Below the pieces are notes generated by a model. It had not been told where the DNA came from and did not search any database. It worked only from the letters and a program-made list of their open reading frames with translations. Below are positions 11,350-25,400 of a DNA stretch of 64,000 nucleotides, piece by piece. The DNA comes from Neelides folsomi (lineage: Eukaryota; Arthropoda; Collembola; Neelipleona; Neelidae). Both the position numbers and the translations under genes were made by a program. Where the stretch lies: contig JAQGBZ010000044.1 in NCBI GenBank assembly GCA_034687125.1, positions 212,086 to 276,085 of the forward strand, written 5' to 3'. The first letter of the stretch is position 1; every line of letters starts with the position of its first letter.

Positions 11350-14300
11350 TTAAACATTTGACAGAAAGAGAGCAATTCCTGAAAGGACGTAATACGATTC
11401 CCTATCCGAAGTCATGTGGAGAAAGGTAATGAGTTTCTCTCTGGATTCGTCCTGATAGAGTGGGACGAGGATCGTATGCAAATTCATCACAGTTTGATAG
11501 TCTTTCTGTAAAGTCAAATATGGATCATAAAACCGTTCAACCTCTTTACATTAAATATAATTACAAACTGTAGAATTACTTAATTATTATTTTTAAAGTA
11601 ATGGAACCTTTGGAATCCAAGAGATCATGACCGGTGGAAGTTTCAACAAAATGGGAGAGGAATTGTTACTCTCTTGAATCATAGACGTGTCCATTCTATA
11701 TGACGCACCTTGGAGCAAGAGATTTGCAAGTTTAAAACTCTGCGTTCCAATTTCACCGGGAATGTCCATCCAATCAGTCACAAGAACCAATTCATCCATA
11801 GGGCAACTTTGTTTTCTACAACATGAAAAAATAAAATAATAATAACAAATAATAATCGCTTTGCAAATATTTAAGTTATTAAAAGTTGTCAAAAAAATTT
11901 AACCTAGCACAATTCTGTTTGAAAGCGTTGAGGAATCCACCAGGGCTGAAAATCAGCGCGAGGTCAAGTGGTTTTTCAAAGAGCAAGTGATTCTTCATGT
12001 TAGTCCGCCACGTAACCACTGCAGAGGTTTTGACCAAAATGCTAGTCATGTATTTGATAGGGTCACTGGAGCCTTCCCAAAATTTGGCCCATTCTGTTGG
12101 AATTTCTCTCTTGATAAGGGTATCTCCCATTCGGAGTTCTTTGTCGTTGGGAATGTAGGACCCGCGAAGAACCTTGCTGATTATTCCCAAATCGTGATGA
12201 ACCACTTTGATAATGTTGAGGCCAAAGGTCAATTCAATATCTAAGAAATCAGTGATTGGATTAATTTTGGAATGATCATGGTCCTTATAATCCACAAAGC
12301 CGGGTCTCTTAAGATGAAGCAAATTGGCAGTTCCGAGATCCTTAAAAAATCATATAATTAAAAATTGGAATTTCATACACCCGGACACGTTTTTACCACA
12401 TGCAACTTTTTCCAATGGGTAAGAACCGGTTCCAAATGTTCTTCCCAAACGTCTAGATCGAAAATGACTTCGTCGGCAAATTCTCTCGAAAGAACTGAAA
12501 CATTTATGAAATAATTATAAGCTAATGATCCAGAATTAAAATATAAATACCTAATTAACTAATTACTTTTTAAGGATGAAATGACTTTTTCTCCAGTAGA
12601 TTGCTGCCAAGATCTTCCAATGTTGAGGGGAAGTCCAAATAACTCAGGAGTCTCAGACTCGGGAAGAAGCTCCATTGTTTGAACGTAATCCTGCAATTAA
12701 TTGATTCAATTTTCCCGAGATATTTTATCAAATTGGTTAATTACTTAATGTTATTATCTTAATTCTATACATTTAGCTTCATAAAACTATTTGAAATTAA
12801 AAAAAATCAAGATTTGAACTTGCCGATTCTAAGTTTGAAAATGGCATTTTGAATGGAAGCGTGACAATTCTTGCCATATTTGCACCAGAGATAAACTCTT
12901 CATTGAAAAATTCTCGCAAATAAACGCCGAGTATTTTTGAGTCCAAGTCGTTTTCAATTTTACCTCCATAAATTGCATCTTCCAACACTCCTCTGATGTA
13001 ATCCCAACGAATTTCTCCACGCCATTCTAATTCAAAATTTACACCAATATAATATCAATAATTTAAACATGATTTGTATAATTGGAATTAAACCCACCGG
13101 CTCCAAAAAAGGGGCTGATCAATTCAACCGCAGCTTTCAGATCACTTTCATTGAACTCGTAGGATTTTTTCCATCCTTGAGGAATGAAAGTCCGACGCTC
13201 TTGGAGAATTCCATGAAAGTAAGCCAACGTGAAGAAGACCTGACTTCGCCATTTTGCTCTTGTATGGAAAATGTTCAAATTGGACCATTTTTTAAATGTC
13301 CGTTGAACGTTATTCTTCAATCCTCGAGGCGCCTGAAATAAAAACTCTCAATAATCTTGTTATATAATAATATTCGGTTCGACTGGGCGGAAAAGATTGG
13401 CAAACCTCGTATGCAATTTTCAAGCATGATTGAGCCAATAAAACTGGAAAATTTTGATGAGGCTCCGTCGTCAACCATAAGCGAAATTTACTATGAGGTT
13501 TCATTGATTGAATTTCTTTTTCTAATGATGAAAGCCAGGTTGTAACGAGATGGAGATTTTTGATGCAAACCCAATGGCCTTCCTTTCCAGCACTTTTGAT
13601 CTTTTCTAATGCCAACTCGGCCATTCCATGTCCCATTGACAACTTTACATAAAAGATAATCATCAATTAATTTCACATTTTATCATATCTAACATTGTTC
13701 TTACTTAATTACACCTCGAGTTGGAATATTTATAAAAAGTATTAAAAAACAATATTATTAAAAAAATTTAAAGGTAAAATGTACAAATGAACTTTTCGAA
13801 TATATAATGTATAAGCTGATCAATGAGTATTCAATTAATGGTGACTCATTTAATCAATCACCTCAAAGTAATTGTCTGAGCCAACAACTGAATTTGCCAA
13901 ATCGCTTAATTCTTCAGATGGATCGGATCCGGAAGCAATTAGTATCAAAATGGGTTCGGAGCTCCTCGTTTCCTCATAGAGTGATTTGAGATCTGATGAA
14001 CGAGGTTGGATGCTTCTTCCTCCTATTAACAAAATTACCAAAAGTTGTTATTTATTCCAACGCTTACATAACTATACAGTATAAGGTTATAAACCTCAGG
14101 TAAATTAAAACTTACGTAGCCCGGTTCGAGCAAAGCTAGTCATTGCAGCAAAAAGGCGATCGGGCCTCATAGCCTGAACCACAAGGAGCATTTGGATGGG
14201 AGTGACGACCTCCTTAATGACATCCGGAAACATTTTTTCGCATTCCTCACTTTTGTTAAATTTGGCCCAAAGATCATCTCGATGAAGACTCAAAGAGCTG

Positions 14301-16442
14301 TAGGCTTGTTGCCCAATAACCTCCCTCAGAATCCTCAGCGGAGTCTCGAGCTCATCGTCCAAATGTGGTGGCAAAATGAAATGATTTTCAAGTGCTGTTT
14401 CGGATGTGAATTCGTTGAGCAACAGCGCCCATTCCTACAGAAAAGGTTTTGGAAAGTTGGGGCTGCGTGAGAAAGATCTCAATTTACCTCGTCTTTCACT
14501 TGGGCGTACAACATTCGGGCCATGTGGAGAGCAAAAGGAATTCGATCTTCTTTGAACAAAGATCTCGCAAGTGCTTCGTACACTTTTTCCAATAATTCAA
14601 GTCCCAATTCTTCAAGACGGTGTTCAAACTGAGAGGTGGAATTCTAAGGTCAAAGGAAATGAGATTCGTTCTTTTAATGTGATTTAAATTTTAATTCTTT
14701 TAATGTATAATATTATATACGAATAACTTACTCGAGGAATATTAAGAGACATGTCAAACAAGTGAAGAAAAGATCCCAAAGAAATGGTGTAGATTTTATT
14801 TAATTTTGCGGCTTGAATGGCAATGAAGTATATTTTACTTCCTAATTTGGCGAGCGGCTTGTAAATGTCAATTTCCTTGTCGAGAGACGCTTGAAGTTCG
14901 GATGAATCTTCGAGTGAGCGTTTGATCAGTTTGGATTTCTCTTTCGTTTGATTTAAAGAAGCGAGAAGTTCCTGGAAGAAATTAACCAATTACAATTTCA
15001 TTTAAAATACAAAGTAATTCCAATTATATCTTGAAAATATTATGTTGGGAAATTGAAATTTGATGAAATATTTTAAAATGGCAATTTTACTTTGTTTTCT
15101 AATATGTTTCCTTGAGCGGACGAAAGCTCTCTCAAAAGAGATTCTCCAACTTCGTCAAGTTGCATTTTGAGAGATTCAATTGATTTGAGAATCTTCTTTC
15201 TTCTTTCCTCAAGTTCGGGCTTCTCATGAGCTAAAGTTCTTGTCAAAAGCTGTTAACAAAATTTCATTTATTAATTATTAAAATATTTTAACAGCTGGAT
15301 TTTGCATTGCATATTTCATAACGTAATTTAAAACTTCTATATATTTACTATACATAGACTAATAAAATAATAAGGGAATTCGGAATTTAGTTGCATAGCT
15401 AATAGTTAATTTATTTTAACTTGCTTTCCATATAACATATAAGATCCATATATCCTATGCAATATATTACCTGACTCGTCAATCCACCAACTGTTGTATC
15501 AAAATTCACATTTGTCACCATGCATTCAACATCCGGTGGAATGACGATCTTTGCATTTCGAGTCGTCATGTACAGTTGGAAGTCAGGGTTAAAATCAACC
15601 AATTTTTGCCCAATTTGAACCAAATCTCTGGCTCCGTTAGAAATGAAGTCACCACGAAGGACGGGAACAAGAATGGGCTCAATTTGGTCCACTTCTTGAA
15701 TAACCAAAATCTTTCCAAACCTTCAAAAATGAAAAGGAAATTAAAATAAGAACAAAGGGTTTTACTGATTTACCTCACAGCGAGTTCGAGTTCATTGGGA
15801 AGTTTGGGATCATGGAAGGAGATTGTCTTCACTTCACGAATTGTTCCAAGGAACGCCGTGAGCCACTCAATTGCTCTGTTCGTCGGATCGACAATGAAAG
15901 GACGCAGAAAGGTCTGAAATATTATAATTCGTTTTTATGCAATTGATTCAACATATTCAACACTTTGTTAATAAACTTACGCCAACTTCTCCATTAGCTA
16001 GCTATGTGATTTGAGCAACATTTTTAAATTATTTAATTAAAAAACATTATTTAATTGTATATTCCTTATAAGCTATATACCTGTACATACATACATGTCA
16101 TTATAGGGTAATTAAATATAATTGACGTAATTAACTATCATTAATTAGTTTTAATTCACCAATAAAGATCTGACAGGAGTGAAAACTTACATTCATAACA
16201 ATTATTGCATTTTGATGAGAAATTGTGTCAGTTGGGAGACCGATGGATTGCCAAGTCAAGATTTCTTTTTCCGAGGAAAGAAACTTGCAGATATCGATTG
16301 ATTGTCTTTTAAACATTTTCGCCCAGCCTTCCATGTATTTCCTCCGCGATTCCTCTGGAGACTCTGAGAGGAAAGTAATGAACGCCGCCGACATGAGAGA
16401 ATTAAATGAAAGATCATTTTGCTCCAAGGTCAATTTCTCAAG
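11350..16442 (-). other. DYNC2H1: DYNC2H1 exons 27-42: AAA5, AAA6 and C-terminal domain
   Basis: Exons: 16442-16191, 15913-15774, 15720-15471, 15249-15091, 14971-14732, 14643-14488, 14434-14116, 14022-13862, 13642-13406, 13332-13098, 13026-12824, 12690-12567, 12494-12397, 12340-11904, 11815-11608, 11505-11350. Signatures: [15 protein letters not shown] (AAA5), [14 protein letters not shown] (AAA6 region), [49 protein letters not shown], and the C-terminal SWIPK...[11 protein letters not shown]. The intron from 12823 to 12691 uses a GC donor. An optional 21-nt exon at 16001-15981 could fit in frame between the first two exons but is not included in the length given. Confidence 0.92.
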
Positions 16443-19400
16443 CTAAGAGGTCAAAAGTCAAATTTTAAAGAAAATCAAATGAATATTGAAAAAATGATCA
16501 ATGATTGAATTCGTAAACTAACCTCTTCGCTCCATCTCAAATATTCATCATGGAGTTTTCCAACTAAGTCCTCAGCAGCTTTCAGCGTTTCCTTCGCTTT
16601 CTCGAGATTGACTTCGATTTGAGCGGCTTCTTTGGTATATTGATTCAATTTCGTTTTGAGCAATTCCACTCGCTGGTCAACGTTCTCAAGATCGTCGCTC
16701 AACTTTCCAACCTGGCTTTCAGCCAAATTCAAATTCCTAATATATAAATAAATAATATAAAATCAACATTAAGTTTTTGAATACCCTTGGGAGTTAAATA
16801 TGAAACTAGTAATAGAATGCACGATTGTAGTTATGAAGACAAGTTATAAGTTAATTATAAATTGAGTAAATGACCTCATGAGCAAGTTTTGCTGTTTCTC
16901 TAAAGGATGGATCTTTTCCAAAATGAGCGAGAATTGGACATTGGCCGTAACCCAAGCGGCAAGTGGAGCGGCTGCCGCCGAAGCCCTCGCTGCATTCTCC
17001 GGTTTAAATGATTTCTCTCGTTCGGTAATTAACTTGTGGACCCTGTCCCGATCTTCTTTTTTGATTTTCCTTGCATCAAAGGATCTAAGGACATATGAAT
17101 TTATCTTGTATTCAATGATCCTGATTTCATCTTCCAATTACCTGATCTCATCTTTCACTCCGCGCTGGGCAAGGAAAGTCTTCATGGAGTTCCAAGTCAT
17201 GTCGTGGATGCCCATGAGACGAAGAACGGCTTCTAAAATATCTCGAATACCTTCAGGGGGAGCTCGAAGGGATCGGATCTCGGAAATGGATTCGTTTTTT
17301 ATTGCCCCGACCGAAGACCGAGCTGCCTCAATGACTGGCTCAATTTCCTTCAATTCTTCATCTATCGCCGCCTTTCTGTTTTTCAATCAAACTTTTACAT
17401 CTCTCATATATTCAAACTATAATAACATAATAACTTTATCTCATATCCATCATCTTTATGCAAATAAATTGAAAGATTAAATGATCCTATATAAAAATAA
17501 TATTAAATACATTTCCACACAAATATATTATAAATATTATATTATTACATTATTATATTATTATAAATATTATATTACACATTTATTAAATCTTATTTCT
17601 CATCATGTGTGTATTAAATAATAAATCCAGTTTTTAATTTTATAATTTTGAGAATAAAATATTGAACTGACTTGAGCTTAAGAATTTCATTTTCTTCCAA
17701 CGTTTTTTGCCTCAGACTTTCCATCTCTCCCCTTTGAAGATTCGCATTCCTCATTGTGTCTGTGATGAGTTCAAGAGCGTTGTTAGCTTCTTCGCGCTTA
17801 TCGGCCAACACGGTTTCATGTGAAGTTGCTTCTGCCTTGAGAATTTCCACGACCCCTTCGGCTTCTTTCAACTTCTCAAGTCCTCCCATCAGCGCCGTGA
17901 CTTTCTCTGCGCTTTTCCCTCGTCGTTCCCTCGCCAGCTTGGCGTACATGTGAACGAAGCTAATGAACTTCCGTGGACTGTAAAACTTTTCTTTCTCGAA
18001 GGTCTTGAAGATCTTTTGGAATCCACCGGTAGGGATATTGTGCTGGCGTTTGGATGGCGCTGAGCCTTTGGCGCTCTTTGGTCCATTTTCCACCGGTCTA
18101 TCATTGTAATACTTTTGGATGAGTCTAATTGGGATAACCTTCAGTGAATCGTCCGACCACATGTCCGACCACAACATGGTACATTCTTTAAATATGGCCG
18201 GGTTGTTTTCGCACTCCTTGATGAAATCGTCATTTGTCGACTCAATGATGAAAACGACGTGGAAGAATTGGCGGACTCGGTTAGCAAAGAAGTCGGTGAG
18301 GGAAATGTCAGTCTCGCCCGCGGCAATATCCCTCAAAGGAGCAATGACCCCTTCGAACTCATCTTTGGAATACAATCCCGGGACTTCTCCACACGAGAGC
18401 AAGCTGTTAATGACGTCCAGAAATTCCATTTGGATGAGTTGGAAATCCTCCAGGATGAAATAAATATGATTCCCTTCGACAGCAGAGCTTTGGATCGCCG
18501 TTTTGATGTCTCCTTTAAAAGCCTTCATGTCGTAACCACGGCCGACCTTAAGGGTCCACAGAGAAGCCCCTTGGAGGGCGGAAACAATGCTCAGAGCTGT
18601 TCGTCGCCCAACTCCAGATCGCCCAACGAGGAGCAGCGAAGAGCACGGGGCTGACAAAGCTCTGTCAAGATTAGCAACATTCCTCAAAACTTCTGGGAAA
18701 ACGACGACGTTGAGTTGTTTGACCTCGCGACCGAAGATGGCGATTCCTTTCTCAACAATTTGTGTCATAATTTCGTTCGTCACACGAACCAACGTTGATC
18801 CGGGCTTAACTTCGGCCACATGGGACACTGCTTTGGCGCTCATGTAATACATTGAGTTGACCTGGGACAAGAATTCTTGCGAGTGCCAATCAGTTTCAAT
18901 AACAGATTGAAGAATCCCATCAAAGATTTCTTTATCTTTGGTAGAGATGATTTTTTCCCTGAAAATCCTCACAGCTTCATGAGCCATAACTTGAAGGACG
19001 CCGGGGGTCTTCACTTGAGGATTTTTAATTTCTTCGTATCGCATCATCCCATGGATCCATTTGGTCAGATCCCGGGCTGTGCAGGTGAAATGAACTCGGT
19101 TGAAGGTGATGAACGTGCTTTGGACTTGGGTGAAGATCTCGACCATTGTATCGGCCATTTTGTCAATCACATCAACCGATTCGTGATAGGGATGGAAAGG
19201 ATTCACGGTTTTAAAGAGGTATCTAAAATAACCGCGATAAACTGTTGTCAACTCACTTTTATCAGGTTGGAATATTGTGCAAATTCGATTGAGGCCAATG
19301 AGCCGAGGAGAAAGCTGTAGTTGACTTCCAGATCCCAAAGTCATGCTTGAGACAATTTGAATTCCCTCCAAAGAAACCCATTCCAAATTATTGTCCCAAA

Positions 19401-22400
19401 ACCCGGCACATTTGATCATTTGAGTGATGAATTCCACGAGCTGACAAGTTCCCCATTTGTCCGCCTTCACAAGATTTATATCTTTAAAATAAAGAATCAG
19501 CCGCTCGCTGTCCTTCGACTTGTAAGTCCGTCCAGTGTTCTTTGAAATAGTTATGCAAGTTTGGTCCAGCTTGTCCATAATAGTTTGGGTCGAGACGAGA
19601 GAGGAACAATAAATCGTGGCCACTTGGATGTTGGGCTGTTGGGCCGTGAACGCACAGTTCAAAATCATCGTCTTCCCTGACCCGTGAGGTCCAATGAGGA
19701 TGAAGGGTTCATATAGGTCAAACCAGGGTCGGATATGTGTCAAACACCTTTTAACCGTTGCCGTCCTGGCCAATGGAGTTGGAAATTCTCCTCTTGGGGT
19801 CAATGCCCATTTATGGGCCTCTCCGAAATTCATATCGTTCTCGTAGATGTAAACTCGTTCGTATTCTAAATCGTAGTAAGCGTTCATGAGGTTCCCGGCT
19901 GATGCCAATTGAATATTTGTCCAAAGTGCCACTTGTTGGAGAAATTCCTCTCTTTGGGTCTCCTTGAGATGGGGAGAAAATCCCCGGATGAGGCCAACGC
20001 CGAATTCTCCCTCGCTTCGAGCTTCCGTCAGTTGAGAAAGGCCGGTTTGGAGGATGGACACAAATGGGAGGTCAAATTGACAATCTCCCACTTGTCTCAC
20101 CCAATTCAAAGCTTTGTAAAAATAGTCGTTAATCAAAGTTTCCACCTTGTCCCAACACTCTGGCTCGATAAGACTTTTGAGCCAAGAATGGACAATGGCG
20201 TCTTCAGAAAGGTCAAAGTCGGTCATGAAGACCATGCCCATTCTGGAAATGGTAGCTGGAGAAGCGAAACTCAAGTCGTGGGTTTCAAAGATGAAATTCA
20301 CATTTGGACCAAATTTGATTCTCCAGCCTGATGGAAGGGTCAAAAGTCGATTGTCGTCCAAAACTGAATTGAGAGATTCAATCCATTCGGGATCAATATC
20401 CCCATCACAAAGGATCCAGGAAGTCACGTCTGTAATTTAAATATTTTAATATTTTAGAATGTTGAATATAACTACTAAGTTATATGGTACACCATAATGC
20501 TTTTAATTTATTATATTAAATTACTTAATTGAAGAATGTTGAATTTGTCAAATAAGCATAAATTAGAAAAAAACATTAACCAGGTGGCTCGGAGTAAACT
20601 TGTTGAGCAAGGAGTGTCAAAACTCCATCAGTCCATTGTCGAGTGTCCAAGTCGATAAATCCAAGCAGTTGGTTTTTCGACATTGATTTTGGATTTAAAA
20701 GGTGGATTTTAACACATTTGCCCATTTCAAGAAGGGACTGGTAAAACAAATGAATTTGTAAATTCTAATATTCATTAATATCATTAACATTTAAATGCCA
20801 TTCATTTTATCGAAAATACCTGATGAACGATGTTCCTAATTGCCGATTTTCCACAACCAGGAGGGCCAACAATCACGACGCCCATTCTTTGTTTTATTTG
20901 CTCATAAAACTCCAAGCATTTGCAAATCTATTAAATATAAAAATATTTAAATACAAATATTACTAAAACCCTAAGAAGTTTAGAAAAACATTTTTTACCT
21001 GAGTTTTTGAAAAACTGAAGTTGAGTTTATCTAATGCTATTGGAAACACATCAAGGAGTTCAGATCCCATTTCGAGATATTGGACCTTAAGGAAGACATC
21101 CTTAACGAGTTGATCATAGCGAACGAGATCAGTGTAAATGAGCTTAGGTAATGTGTTCGCTCGCAGTGCCGCAACGACCAAAGCTGTTTCTTCTCCTTCA
21201 TCTAAGCTTTGTTCATTTTCTCTTGAGATGACTTCAGCCTTTAAAGCAGCCCCAGCTCCTTTTAAAACCGACTTCAAAGATCTCAAACCCCAATCGTAGT
21301 GATTTTGAGTGTTGAACAAAGTGGCGGCAATGTTGAAAATTTCCACAAGCTTCTTTGCAATCTTTCTGGCGAACTTGAAGCCTTCTGTTTGTAGTAAAGT
21401 GGCAGCGATGAGTAAATTGTCTGGGACAGACATGACAACAGGACGAAAGAGCTGTTTCAAATTATCAGGAAGTTTGTTCCGACCGCCGTAACCCTTCCCG
21501 GCCGGATTCATTGTCACAAAGATCCCAGTGTTGGGGTCAACAGGAACGCTTTTGTCCAAAAGATTCACAAAGGCAGTTCCAGTCTTAAGGGCCGATTGAA
21601 TCGGTTGGATTTGCATTGAAACTGCTGAGAGTGTCGCTCCATCAAGACGATTAAATTCGTCAAAGCAACCCCAAGCTCCACATTTGACCAAGCCAATGAA
21701 TATCCGTCCCATTGACTTCACATCAATCCCCTTGAATGAAATAATCATAAGACAACAATAGAATCACTATAATACCCTTTTTACCTCATCGCAGTTAAAA
21801 ACCAAAACTTGTCGTCCAAATAATGCACCAAGTGCTTTAACAGATTCGGTCTTTCCTGTTCCTGCTGGACCGTAAGGATTTCCACCAAGACCCATTTTCA
21901 TCGCCTAAAATATAAAAAAAGATGGATATTAACTAAAAATGATTCTTATAACAAATTTTACACCTAGTACATATTAATATGCAGAATGTATAATACATTA
22001 TTTTTCATAATGCAAAAAAGCTTCTCTAACCTGAGTGAGCGTAAGGTAACATTTGTCAGTGAGGGGCGTGTGAACAATTTTCGGGGAAATTCCTTGATAT
22101 TCGTAAGAGTAGTTGAAAGAAGCATCGGCCATTTTGATCACAACGACTCCATCAACAAAATAAAATCTAATTAAAAGCATCAATAATATTAATTCCATTA
22201 ATTAATAATAATAATTTGGATTTTTTGATTCAATTAAGTCACCTTAATTGTTTTTGCCACTCCCAACTTTCCACATTTGTCACTTTCCTCCATAAAAGAT
22301 CTTCGACCACGCGTTGTTCGTGGATTATGTCCAAAATCAGATCTTTTAATTTCAAGAGAACGGCGTCCATATTGGAATTGTCTGCTTCAACGACAAGCTT

Positions 22401-25400
22401 TGTGAGGGCTCCAAGTTCTTCGTTCAATTTTGATTCATAGGCTTTGAGGGAACGAGTCTTCAAACATTTCTCAACGGTGTCTGTGAATTGAATGGCATTG
22501 GCCAATTGTGAGATTTGAGAAGGATATTTGTCAAGACGTTCCAACAGCGTTTTGTTCTGATCAGAAATACAATCGAGGAGCATAAACTTTAAAGTGGTGA
22601 CCATCTCCTTGGAGAGTTCTCCAAGCCATTCCTATTCAATTATTTGGTAGTTTAAAGCTCTACTAATAACATTGTCAAATTGTCATTTAAATCTTAATGA
22701 GATTTATCTAATTACCTCGACTTTCACTTTGATTTCAACGGGGGTCTTTAACGGAACGACTTCTCCTTCAATGGAGTTAATGTCAGTAATGTACTTATTA
22801 TTCTGATCAAAATTGACATTGGAAATTCCACCGAAGAGCTTCTTCAAATGAGCTTGAATAATTGTTGGATTTGTGGATTGACCAAGAATTTCCAAAAGAT
22901 CTTCGTCACCGATGAAATAAAATCTCGGGAAATCGGATCTTTTTTTCTACAAATGAATTAAATGAGGTTTAAATGTAAAGTAATTAATAAAATTTTATTT
23001 AATAACCAAAAAACGAATTACCTCGAGATATTCATTTAGACTCTTTTGACAACGGGAAAGCTGGTCTTGGAGCATATTGAGTTTTCCCCTTATTCCTTGT
23101 ATGCGACAGAGTGAGACAATTCTGGAATCTTTGGCTATTTTGATCATTATTGACCTGAACTCCTCGTCAATCCGCTTGAACCTTCCTTGCTCATTATCCA
23201 ACACACCTTGGCTCAGAATTGGCTCCAGGTAAATCCATCTTTACATCAAATACAGAAATAAATAAATAAATATGTATAAATTGACTCAGGTAATGAATAA
23301 AAATAATGGTCGAGGTCATTATTAATCAATAAAATAAACTTTACCTCCTTTGGATTTTGCTCAGGCTTTGAATAAATTCATCCAAATCAAAAAGCCTCGT
23401 TTCCCACATTGAGATTCGATCAGCAAAATGGGTGTAATATTGTGACGTTTTGATTGACGAGAGAAGGCTTTGATTGTCACCAACCTAAATTAATTTTAAA
23501 TGTTAATTAAATGAACATTCACAATGGATTTGGTGATAGAGTAAACACCATCCATTATTTACTAATTAATTTTAATTTACTTTGTTTAAAGCTGTTTTGA
23601 AATCCTTGATGATGGGAACTTTGTTATTTTTCGAGTCAACATTTTCAGTAAACGTAAATTGAGCTTCAATTTCCCAACCGTCCAAGTCGTTCAAAGCTTG
23701 ACGAACCGTGATTTCTCCAGCGGCCCTCATATTCAATTCCTAACAAAAGTCATGTTAAAAATGAACCTAACTTATTTTTAATTTAACATACCTTAAGTTC
23801 TTTAATTTTTGCGTTGATGTTCGGTGTGGCTTCTAAGAAGTGTTTGACTCTCAACTTTCCGAGCGGCTTTGGTTTCATTTTGACAAGGCTATAAAACTCA
23901 TGCCAGTGATTTTCAGAAAACATATCTCCTCGGATGAATTTCAAATTCGGAATCAAGGCCTATTAGCATTAACACAATCAAATTAGCATTTATTAAATAC
24001 TGACATACAATTAAATAACCATTCAAAATGTAAAGAATTGAGGGAATTTAAAAAGGAAAAGCCTTACTTTGTAATTCGTAATGTCTTTGAGTATTTTAAT
24101 GAGCGACTCTGACTTATTCTCTTGCTTTCTCAGTTTTAAATCCCAAGATGTGAGAAATTCCTCAAATTTATGAGGCTTTGTACGAAAGACGATCCATTCT
24201 TGGTTTTCATATTCCCTCATTTCATTGCGGAATTCTTGAAGAATTAACCAAACAGCTTCGTGTTCTTGGATCATATCCTCAATCCCTTCTGTTGAATGAA
24301 AGATTGGAGTTCCGCAATCAATCTTAGCACATGCAGCCCTGTAAATACAAATTTGTATTTGGTAAATTAATAAACATTTTAAAAATTATCTTTATTTCCC
24401 ATATTTACATATATTTTTATTTTGATAATTGGCAATATTGATTCCATTACTTGGCCTTTTCCATTCGCTTGCAGATATTGTTCCATTCTTCTCGTCGTTC
24501 TTTAGTGAAGGCAATTTGGGCATCAACATTGGAAGCTCGTCTTCCCACGGCGTCCATTTTGGAAGGCTTGAGCTGATCCCAACGAATCAAGAAATTCTCA
24601 ATGTCTTCTTGGACATTGTTCACATTGTCAACTACGCCTTTTTTGAAGTTCATCCACTAATTTATTAAATTAACTCATTACAAATTTACCAGTACATTAT
24701 CAAAGTTAGTTTTGTCTTGTTTAATCATTCAACTCACTTGACTCTCCAAAGAATCCTCGTATTTGTCATACAAATTCTGAAATTGAACCTCCAGTTCTTG
24801 CACCTTTGCCATCTCAATCCATTCTTTGGTCCAATACTTAAGCGTTTCATTCTTTTCCTCAATTGATTCAATGTGCTTTGAAATCTAATTAGAAGTAAAA
24901 ATTATTGCCATTAAACACATTAAATAAATCACTGTGATCAAAGGAATGAATTTGAAATTGAATTTTATATAAAATATTACTTTTGACATGTTAAGTGCGA
25001 TCGTGTGCCTCATTTTATTAGCCAAAGGTAATTGTTCAACAACTGCTAAGGGATATTTAAGTTTTCCAATGGCATCAAGTAAGAAATCTTCAGCCAGACG
25101 CATTTGTGTTCTAATATCATGGCGAAGAAGAGCGCTGACCGTTTCCCAGCATCTCTTGTTAAGAACATCGAGTTCGTATTTAAGAAGTTCAGACGAGAGG
25201 ACGAAACAGCCAAAGATTCGATCTTTAAGTGGAAGTTCCCATATTTCTTGAGATACGGTTTTGCAGTGTCGGAAGTTCATATCATAATCATTAGAATTCC
25301 GCAGACGATTTGTACTTAAATTTTTCGGGTCGGAGGCTCCAAAAGAAAACCAAGGATCGAATTCTGCCTTCACTTGGTACAACTCTGCTAATAAACTCTC

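Noticed and set aside
16878-17480. 200-codon open frame on the plus strand
   Set aside because: It is antisense to the DYNC2H1 stalk exons 24 and 25, whose minus-strand translation is strongly conserved. The plus frame is a shadow.
17614-17671. Extension of the large dynein exon to 17614
   Set aside because: The open frame continues, but conservation stops at the GTCAGT donor after 17672 and the next exon at 17375 resumes the family sequence in phase.
18590-18630. AAA4 Walker A with Arg instead of Lys (GRSGVGRR) as a defect
   Set aside because: The same substitution is recalled in vertebrate DYNC2H1, so it supports identity rather than indicating damage.
18119-20440. Several plus-strand ORFs of 100-147 codons
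   Set aside because: All lie antisense to the single large DYNC2H1 exon. Long exons leave open antisense frames by codon bias.
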